Part shown: piece by piece, positions 56,780 to 64,000 of the stretch
Layout: every line of letters starts with the position of its first letter
How positions within the stretch are numbered: the first letter of the stretch is position 1
NCBI GenBank assembly: GCA_023548195.1
Contig: JAJHZJ010000251.1
Coordinates: 744,001 to 808,000, forward strand
Length of the DNA stretch: 64,000 nucleotides
Direction: 5' to 3'
Source: Bettongia penicillata ogilbyi
Lineage: Eukaryota > Chordata > Mammalia > Diprotodontia > Potoroidae
Made by a program: the position numbers and the translations under genes
The notes under the pieces: model-generated
Databases searched by the model: none
What the model saw: only the letters and a program-made list of their open reading frames with translations
What the model was told of the DNA's origin: nothing

Positions 56780-57340
56780 AGATTTATTAAACAGTTATCA
56801 TGTGCTGGCATTGAGCAATATATTGCAAATATAAATGCAAGAAAAAGACTGTTTCTGCCTTCGAGGAAACTGCATTCTAATGTAGTGTTGTATGTTCAGT
56901 CATTTTGCAATTGGATCCAACTCTTCATGACCCCATTTGGGGTTTTCTTGGCAGAGATGCTGGAAGAATTTGCCATTTGCTTCTCCAGCTCATTTTACAT
57001 ATGACGACACTGAGACAAATAAGGTTAAGTGACTTGCCCAGGGTTACATAGAGCATCTGAGGCCAGATGTGAATTTAGGAAAATGTGTTTTTGACTTCAT
57101 CTTGGCACCCTGTCCACTGTGCCACATAGCCCTAATGCACAAAAGGGAGGTGAAAAGGAGGAGGGAAGAAGGTACCCATGCTCATAATATGGTGAAAAAG
57201 TCTAGAGAATGAAAGATGATTGGTCTAGGCCTTTCTTCAAAATGGAGGTTCTGGAAGAAACTCATCAAAGGGAGAAGAGGATCTCAGAGACTTGAAGGAG
57301 AAGGGAGCTAAAGCAAGCCAACGGGTGCATTTTCAAAAAG
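56780..57340 (-). mobile_element. L2-headed dispersed repeat, family X, copy 2, split by a SINE
   Basis: ATTTATTAAACAGTTATCAT and TGTGCTGGCATTGAGCAATA form the L2-type head. After the SINE, sequence continues AGGTGAAAAGGAGGAGGGAA, GGTGAAAAAGTCTAGAGAAT and TGGAGGTTCTGGAAGAAACT, parallel to 7690-7890. Confidence 0.55.
56885..57131 (-). mobile_element. MAR1-type SINE with target duplication, minus strand
   Basis: CTTCATGACCCCATTTGGGG, AGTGACTTGCCCAGGGTTAC and ACTGTGCCACATAGCCC. The flanks are CTAATGTA (56877-56884) and CTAATGCA (57132-57139). Confidence 0.85.
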
Positions 57341-57419
57341 TGTGATATTGAAATACAGCACTTTCTAGGGTAGCTAAAAAACTTCACATTTTCTAAAGAA
57401 CGTCCCAGGAAAAGAAAAA

Positions 57420-57500
57420 AATTGATCCTTATGTACGGTGCTTAGCATAGTACCTGACACACAGTAGGTACTTAAAAATGTTTATTGACTGATTGATTTA
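57420..57500 (+). mobile_element. L2 LINE 3' terminus, plus strand
   Basis: TACGGTGCTTAGCATAGTAC and CACAGTAGGTACTTAAAAAT. Confidence 0.75.
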
Positions 57501-57689
57501 TAGGGCCATATCCATGACCAAACAGTACCTGGCTATGGGCCAGAGTAGGACCATTTTACCATCTTTCTTCATTAGCTACTATAACTAGAAATCTGGCAAG
57601 ATATTTACTCATTGGGAAACATGGACCCCTGGAGCTGGAAGGGATCTTAGAAATCATTTGGTCTCTTTGTTTCATTTTAATGAATTAAT

Positions 57690-58035
57690 GAATCATATTT
57701 ATTAAGGGTGATATGTGTTATGCACTGTGCAAGGTGCTGTGGAGTTACAAAGAGAAAAATGAAAGTTTCTCAGATTGAATTCTATCCTATTTTACAGATA
57801 ACAAAATATAGTAATAATAACTAGCATTTTTCGAGCTATAAAGCAATTTACATATGTTACTCATTTGATCCTCAGAACAAATGCAGACCTACCTGGGAGA
57901 AAGGTGCTCTTATTATTCCACATTATACGGATTCGGAAACTGAGAACGTTCAAGTGACTTGCCCAGGGTTACATAATTGGTAAATGTCTGAGGCAGAATT
58001 TGAACTCAGATCTTCCTGATTCAGCACTGCGCTGA
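57690..58035 (-). mobile_element. L2 3' terminus then THER1-type SINE, minus strand
   Basis: L2: GTTATGCACTGTGCAAGGTG. SINE: TTACTCATTTGATCCTCAGA, GTGACTTGCCCAGGGTTACA and AATTTGAACTCAGATCTTCC. Confidence 0.75.
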
Positions 58036-58039
58036 CAAT

Positions 58040-59005
58040 TATAATTTTAATCATCATGATTATGAATATGATTGCTCTAAGGAGCTATGTGTACCCCTGT
58101 GATGAATTAAAGCTGAATTTGCTCCTTTCCCTTGCTCCTCAGCTCTCAGGGATGTCATTGTAGTTTGCTCTAGTGGTTTGGTTTTAAACACAAATAAGAG
58201 ACCTGGCAATATCCAGAATTAGGCATTTTTTTCCTCTTAAAGTGCTAAATAATGCACCTTGGTTGATCATTTTTGAGCCTGGTATGTTTAAAATGTAGCT
58301 ATCATTGTGGTAGCTGCTTGGTACTGAGACAACTAGTCATGGGTGTGGTGACTCCAAGTTTGTTTGTACAACTAAACCTCCCCTTTGGCTCTTCGTACTT
58401 TGACCTGATCTCATGGGTTTATGGGAGATGTCAGGAGGACACGTCCCTGCTGGACATCTGTCAGGGACTCACCTCCAGCTCGGTGATATTTTTCATTGGC
58501 AGTAATCAGATGCATGACCTATGTGGGCCATGTATGGTATGAAATTACTGATGAATTATCAATATGAGACACACTAGAGTAGCTGAGTTGCAGAGAGAGC
58601 TGGCCTGGACCCAGCAAGGTCTTCTGGACTCACATGGAAAACATATCTAATTCTTCATCTTCCCAGGATTTTCTTAGAAATGGAATAGGTCAATCAAACA
58701 GAACATTTCAAGTTAGCTAAAATATTTATTTCTTAAAAATAATTTTTAGTAGAAATGAGGAAAGTAACATTGTTTTAGTGAATGCCATTACTAATACTAT
58801 GACAGTCTCCCTCCTGCTTGGGTAAAACAATTTTAGTTGTAATATTGGTTGGCTAAGTCAAGGAAGTGGGAATGTATTATTTTGACAATATGCTTCCTAT
58901 CTATGTTTATCACATTACCAGGGCATATTCTATCTCAAATACTTGGCCATTTGGCTTTCTACTATTATAAGGAGTTTTTTTTCAGATTCTTATGAAGTTC
59001 TCAAA
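58040..59005. other. Repeat-poor intronic block
   Basis: About 950 bp with no recognised repeat. An 89-codon Cys-rich frame (58273-58542) has no splice context or known family, and I do not call it a gene. Confidence 0.4.
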
Positions 59006-59008
59006 ATA

Positions 59009-59056
59009 GAATGAATGAATGAATGAATGAATGAATGAATGAATGAATGAATGAAT
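59009..59056. repeat. (GAAT)n microsatellite
   Basis: About 12 perfect units. Confidence 0.98.
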
Positions 59057-59310
59057 AAAGAAACACTACTTAAGTGCCTATTTTGGGCTACGCATTGTAT
59101 GGGTGCTGGAGAGACAAATACAAAGGTGAGATAGGAGTTGACACAGGTGTTTGCTAACTGTGACCCTGGCCAGATCACTTAACCTTCCTTAGCCTCAGTT
59201 CCCTCATCTGAAAAATGAGGATAATAATTGCAAGTTCCTCACAGGGTTGCTGTGAGGCTCACATGAGATGATACATGTAAAACACATTGTAAACATTAAA
59301 GCACAATATG
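59057..59310. mobile_element. L2 3' terminus (minus) then THER1 SINE (plus)
   Basis: TTAAGTGCCTATTTTGGGCT (L2, reversed), then CTGTGACCCTGGCCAGATCA, CCCTCATCTGAAAAATGAGG and AGGGTTGCTGTGAGGCTCAC. A degenerate GAT-rich patch follows to about 59355. Confidence 0.7.
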
Positions 59311-59359
59311 AAGGTGATGATAACGATGATGACGGTGGTCATGATGATAATGATGGGAA

Positions 59360-59873
59360 GATAGTCTATATGTGGGAGTGATAACTAGGAAAGATTTTTC
59401 TCTGGGGAGTCGCAGGTCTTGCTAACAGAGTAATAAAACAGATTGTCATGTACTTTTCAATGGCAATGGCAGTACTGGATTAGATAAGAAGATTGGATTA
59501 CCATTCCCAGAGCAAAGACTGGAAAGTGGATAGGTAATTATAGTGTTGTGGGGAGAGGAGTATGCGTATGGGTGCAGGAGTACATGTCAAAAAGCTGAGG
59601 TATTTCTTGGATGATTAGGTGAGATATGAAGAATGACCTGGGGTCATTAGGCAGGGGAGTTCACGCTTACTTAACCAATAAGGACAGCTCAGCCCAGGGC
59701 AGAGTAACCATCTTTTAGCTTTTAATTCTTTTAACTTTTATCTTTTAAATGTTGATCATTTCTGGGTGTGAGGAAAAGGCTTGAGGGAGTCCTCTGAATA
59801 ATTTAGGCATCCCACAGAATTTCCTCTTCTTCTAATAAGAGAATTTTCAAAATAAACAAACTTTTTCTCCAAT
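59360..59873. other. Unassigned sequence
   Basis: No gene and no confident repeat. Confidence 0.5.
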
Positions 59874-60116
59874 CTGTTGTTCAGTTGTTTTTAGTTGTGT
59901 CTGACTCTTCATGAGTCCTTTTGGGGTTTTCTTGGCAGAGATACTAGAAGGGTTTGATACTTTCTTCTTCATTTTTTACAGATAAGGAAACTGAGGAAAA
60001 CAAGATTAAGTGACTTGCCTAGGGTCACACAGTTAGTAAGTGTCTGAGGTCTGATTTGAACTCAATGAAGTCTTCTTGTCTTCAGGCCTGACAATCCATA
60101 TCACCTAGCTACCCTG
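59874..60116 (-). mobile_element. MAR1-type SINE, minus strand
   Basis: TCTGTTGTTCAGTTGTTTTT, GTCTGACTCTTCATGAGTCC, TAAGTGACTTGCCTAGGGTC and ATCACCTAGCTACCC. Confidence 0.9.
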
Positions 60117-60359
60117 ACAACAAGTAATCTATCTATAAGATGACAATTCCCTTTAAGAAATGAACTTCATTGTTGACTATGCCCAGTGACAAAGTTTTTA
60201 GTCTTTCTGGTCTTCCATCAAGACTTAGTGATAAGCTCATGTTGCATCATGCTTATTGTCTTCCCCTCTCCTCAGTACATTGATTCTGCCCCTCAGAAGG
60301 TCTATCTTTCAGACTTTTGTAACAGAACCATTTCTTATTTTTTACCCCAAGTCTATTAA

Positions 60360-61885
60360 TTTTTTTTTCAGTTTTCAACATTCAATTCCATAAGTTTTAA
60401 ATTTTCTTCCCACTCCTTCCCCAAGACAGCACACAATCTTATATGATCTCTACATGTACATTCCTATTAAATATATTTAAACACCAGTCATATTGTAGAG
60501 AAAAATTATAATGAATGGGAAAAACCATGAGAAAACCAAAACAAAACACAATGAAACATAACAAAAAAGATTTTGCATTCTGATTCATAGTTCTTTCTCA
60601 GGATGTGGATGGCATTTTGCATCACAAGTCCTTTGGAAATATTTTAGGTCCTTGCATTGTGGATAAGGGCTAAGTCTATCAGAATCAGTCCTCATACATT
60701 GTGGCTATTACTGTGTAAAATGTTCTCCTGGTTCTTCTCCCTTCATTCAGCATCAGTTCATATAAGTCTTTCCAGGTTTTCCTAAGGTCTACCTGCTCAT
60801 CATTTCTTACAGCACAATAGTTTTCTATTATATTTATATACTATAATTTGTTCAACTATTCCTCAGTTGATGGGCATCCTCTTGATTTCCAGTTCTTGGC
60901 CACTACAAAAAGAGTTTCTATAAATATTTTTGCACATATGGGACCTTTTCCCATCTTTATGATCTTTTTAGGATACAGCCCCAGGAGCAAAATTGCTGAG
61001 TCAAAGGGTATGCACATTTTGATAGCCCTTTGGGTATAGTTCCAAATTGTTCTCCAGAATGGTTGGATCAACTCACAGCTTCACTAACAATGAATTAGTT
61101 TTGCAAATTTCATGTCTTCTCCAGCATTTATCATTTTCCTGTTTTGTCATGTTAGCCAATCTGATAGATGTGATGTGGTATCTCAGAGTTGTTTTGATTT
61201 ACATCTCTCTAATCGATAGTGATTTGGATCATTTTTTTATATGACTATAGATAGCTTTAATTTCTTTAACTGAAAACTGATTATTCATATCCTTTAACCG
61301 TTTATCATTTGGGGAATGATTTCTATTCTTGTAAATTTGACTCTGTTCTCTATATATTTTAGAAATGAGACCTTTAATCGCAGATACTAGTTGTAAAAAT
61401 TCTTTCCCATTTTTCTGCTTCACTCCTAATCTTGGTTGCATGGGCTTGTTTGTGTAAAACCTTTTCAGATTAATGTAATCAATATTATCCATTTTACATT
61501 TTGTAATTTTCTCTATCTCTTGCTTGGTCATAAATTCCTCCATTCTCCACAAACTATTCCTTGCTTCCCTAATTTGTTTATAGTATCAGTCTTTATACCT
61601 AGTTCATGTATCTATTTGGACTTAATTCTAGTATATGGTGTCAGATGTTGGTCTATGCCCATTTTCTGCCACACTATTTTCTAGTTTTCTCAGCTGTTTT
61701 TGTCAAACAGTGAGTTCTTATCCTTGGGTTTATTAAACAATAGATTGGTATAATCATTGACTCTGTGTCTTGTGTATCTAACCTATTTCCCTGATCTATC
61801 CCTCTATTTCTTAGTACCAAGTGGTTTTGACAAAGCTGTTTTGCAATACAATTTAAGATCTATTATGGCTAGAGAACCCTTTCTT
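60360..61885 (-). mobile_element. L1 LINE, 5' truncated: ORF2 C-terminus, 3' UTR, poly-A, minus strand
   Basis: The poly-A tail is at 60368-60360. Minus-strand frames 61552-61229 and 61071-60856 encode pieces of the ORF2 C-terminal region: KDMNNQFSVKEIKAIYSHIKK-like text and CIPFDSAILLLGLYPKK, the latter equivalent to the conserved IPFDPAIPLLGIYP motif. The frames are separate, so there is at least one shift or stop. The reverse transcriptase and endonuclease are absent. Insertion is antisense to SH2D4B. Confidence 0.9.
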
Positions 61886-62115
61886 CTACACCAGTGTGCA
61901 TTAGGAAACCAAAAGGTAGAGAACAGATCATTTTGAAGTGCGAAGGCAGTGGAAAGGCCTGGAAGATAGTGTGTGACATGTCTAATTTGAGGCCAAGGAA
62001 AATTTTTGTGTGAAGAGTATGATATGTGCTGAGTCTTGAGAGAAATAGAACATTTTGATATCTTCCCATGTATGCTTAAGGAATCTTTCTAAATTACAAG
62101 TCCTTTCCTTCTTTC
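61886..62115. other. Spacer between two L1-type elements
   Basis: Unassigned. GGCAGTGGAAAGGCCTGGAA and GTGCTGAGTCTTGAGAGAAA hint at decayed reversed L2. Confidence 0.4.
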
Positions 62116-62950
62116 TTTTTTTTTTTTTTTGATTTTTTAAAAATTTATTTAAGTTTTCAACATTCATTTCCACAAAATTTTGAATTCCAAATTTTTTCCC
62201 ATTTCTCCCCTCTCTCCACCCCAAAATGCCAAGCATTCTAATTACCCCTATCATCAATCTGCCCTCTCTTCTAACATCCCTCCCTTCCCTTATCCTCATC
62301 TTCTCTTTTGTCGTGTAGGGCAAGATAAATTTCTATACCCCATTACCTGTATCTCTAATTTCCTACTTGTATGCAAGAGCAATACTCAACAGTTGTTCTT
62401 AAAACTTTGAGTTCCAACTTCTCTTCCTCCCTCATTCCCCACCCATCTCCATTGGGAAGGCAAGCAATTCAATATAGGCCATATCTGTGTAGTTTTGCAA
62501 ATGACTTCCATATTAGTTGTGTTGTGTAAGACTAACTATATTTCCCTCCATCCTACCTTGCCCCCCATTTCTTCTATTCTCTTTTGATCCAATCCCTCCC
62601 CAAGAGTGTTGACTTCTAATTGCTCCCTCCTCCCATTGCCCTCCCTTCCATCATACCCCCAACCCTGCTTATCCCCTTCTCACCCACTTTCCTGTATTGT
62701 AAGATAGGTTTTCATGCCAAAGTGGGTGTGCATTTTATTCCTCCCTTTAGTCGAATGTGATGAGATTAAACTTCATGTTATTTCTCTCACCTCCCCCCTT
62801 TCTCCCTCCACTGGAAAGTCTTTTCCTTGCATCTTTTATGAGAGATAATTTGCCCCATTCCATTTCTTCCTTTATCCTCCCAATATATTCCTCTCTCACC
62901 CCTTAATTTCATTTTTTAGATATGATCTCATCCTATTCAACTCACCCTGT

Positions 62951-62987
<37 letters not shown>

Positions 62988-62996
62988 GTATGTATG
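62951..62996. repeat. (CT)n(TGTA)n microsatellite inside the half-L1
   Basis: About 33 bp CT then three to four TGTA units. Confidence 0.95.
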
Positions 62997-63098
62997 TGTG
63001 TAATCCCATCAACTACCCACATACTGAAAAAAGTTTCAAGAGTTACAAATATTGTCTTTCCATGTAGGAATGTAAACAGTTCAACTTTAGTAAGTCCC

Positions 63099-63960
63099 TT
63101 ATGATTTCTCTTTGCTGTTTACCTTTTGTGCTTCTCTTGATTGTTGTGTTTGTAAGTCAAATTTTCTTTTCAGCTCTGGTCTTTTCATCAAGAATGCTTG
63201 AAAGTCCTCTTTTTCACTGAGAGACCATTTTCCCCCCTGAAGTATTATACTCAGTTTTGCTAGGTAGGTGATTCTTGGTTTTAGTCCTAGTTCCTTTGAC
63301 TTCTGGAATATCATATTCCAAGCCCTTTGATCCCTTAATGTAGAAGCTGCTAGATCTTGTGTTATCCTGATTATATTTCCACAATACTTCAATTGTTTCT
63401 TTCTAGCTGCTTGCAATATTTTCTCCTTGACCTGGGAACTCTGGAATTTGGCTACAATGTTCCTAGGAGTTTCTTTTTTTGGATCACTTTCAGGAGATGA
63501 TTGGTGGATTCTTTCAATATTTATTTTTCCCCCTGGTTCTAGAGCATCAGGGCAGTTTTCCTTGATAATTTCATGAAAGATGATATCTAGGCTCATTTTT
63601 TGATCATGGGTTTTCAGGTAGTACCATAATTTTTAAGTTGTCTCTCCTGGATCTGATTTTCAGGTCAATTGTTTTTACAATGAGATATTTCACATTCTCT
63701 TCCATTTTTTCATTCTTTTGGTTTTATTTTGTGATTTCTTGGTTTCTCATAAAGTCATTAGCCTCCATCTGTTCCATTCTAATTTTTAAAGAACTATTGT
63801 CTTCAGTGAGCTTTTGAACCTCCTTTTCCATTTGGCTAATTCTGCTTTTTAAAGCATTCTTCTCTTCATTGGCTTTTTGAACCTCTTTTGCCAATTGAGT
63901 GAGCCCGTTTTTCAAGGTGTTATTTTCTTCAGCATTTTTTTTTTGGGTCTTCTTTAGCAA
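63099..63960 (-). pseudogene. L1-type ORF1p remnant, two frames
   Basis: The RNA-binding chaperone of L1 particles. The N-terminal piece (63960-63724) is a heptad-rich coiled coil (ENNTLKNGLTQLAKEVQKAN and similar), open to the window end. The C-terminal piece (63596-63099, 165 codons) has RRM and CTD signatures: ETPRNIVAKF, ITQDLAASTLRDQRAWNMIF and PRITYLAKLSII. A stop at 63724-63726 and a one-base shift near 63604-63615 break the frame, so no intact ORF1p is made. Confidence 0.85.
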
Positions 63961-64000
63961 GGTATTGACCTACTTTTCATGCTTTTCTTGCATCTCTCTC

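Larger units (their letters stand above)
62116..64000 (-). mobile_element. Half-L1 (HAL1-like) element: ORF1 then 3' region without ORF2, minus strand
   Basis: The poly-A (T run at 62116-62130) directly follows a purine-rich 3' region of about 970 bp (62131-63098), which follows an ORF1 stop. No reverse transcriptase or endonuclease sequence lies between ORF1 and the tail. The terminal about 60 bp (GTTTTCAACATTCATTTCCA, then CAAATTTTTTCCCATTTCTC on the plus strand) resembles the 3' end of the neighbouring true L1 at 60369-60430. The 5' end continues past the window. It would depend on L1 proteins in trans. Confidence 0.75.

Overview
This is nuclear DNA from a mammal, almost certainly a marsupial. 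It has no prokaryotic gene organisation. It is dense with tRNA-derived MAR1-type SINEs, THER1/MIR SINEs, old L2 and L3/CR1 LINEs, an RTE-type repeat, and both L1 and a half-L1 (ORF1-only) element of marsupial type. Names of repeat families are given from recognised sequence patterns, not from a database search.

Only one protein gene is supported. Two consecutive internal coding exons of SH2D4B (SH2 domain-containing adaptor 4B), plus strand, lie at 50460-50619 and 51277-51424, separated by a 657-base intron. Both are open, have matching phases (1/2 then 2/0) and plausible splice signals, so they look like a live gene. They encode part of the N-terminal and coiled-coil region. The SH2 domain and the start codon are not in the window. 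The sequence downstream of 51424 is intron. The first 50 kb is upstream intron or 5' intergenic DNA, and I could not find an upstream exon in it.

Layout: 1-2.4 kb holds the 5' end of an L1 with a SINE inside it; 2.4-13.4 kb SINEs, MIRs, hAT-type DNA transposons and one possibly conserved non-coding block (8.4-9.1 kb); 13.5-15.5 kb an L2 interrupted by a SINE and an RTE-tail repeat; 15.8 kb a 163-bp hAT miniature element; 20.9-22.6 kb a decayed RTE endonuclease fragment and a solo LTR-like block; 23-30 kb L2/L3 and SINEs, ending in a 288-bp tetranucleotide and pyrimidine tract; 30-34.4 kb two further candidate conserved non-coding blocks and nested SINEs; 39.6-43.6 kb a minus-strand L2 graveyard; 45.3-45.7 kb a full-length 7SL RNA retropseudogene; 45.9-48.8 kb an inverted pair of L2s, one split by an L1; 50.3-51.4 kb the SH2D4B exons; 51.8 kb onward intronic repeats, with a 1.5-kb L1 3' end and the half-L1 ORF1 element closing the window.

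I found no new enzymatic or defence system. The items most worth following are the gene exons with an unusual compound microsatellite just upstream, the 7SL retropseudogene, the half-L1 sharing a 3' terminus with its L1 neighbour, the hAT elements with visible 8-bp target duplications, and four non-repetitive AT-rich blocks that could be conserved enhancers.
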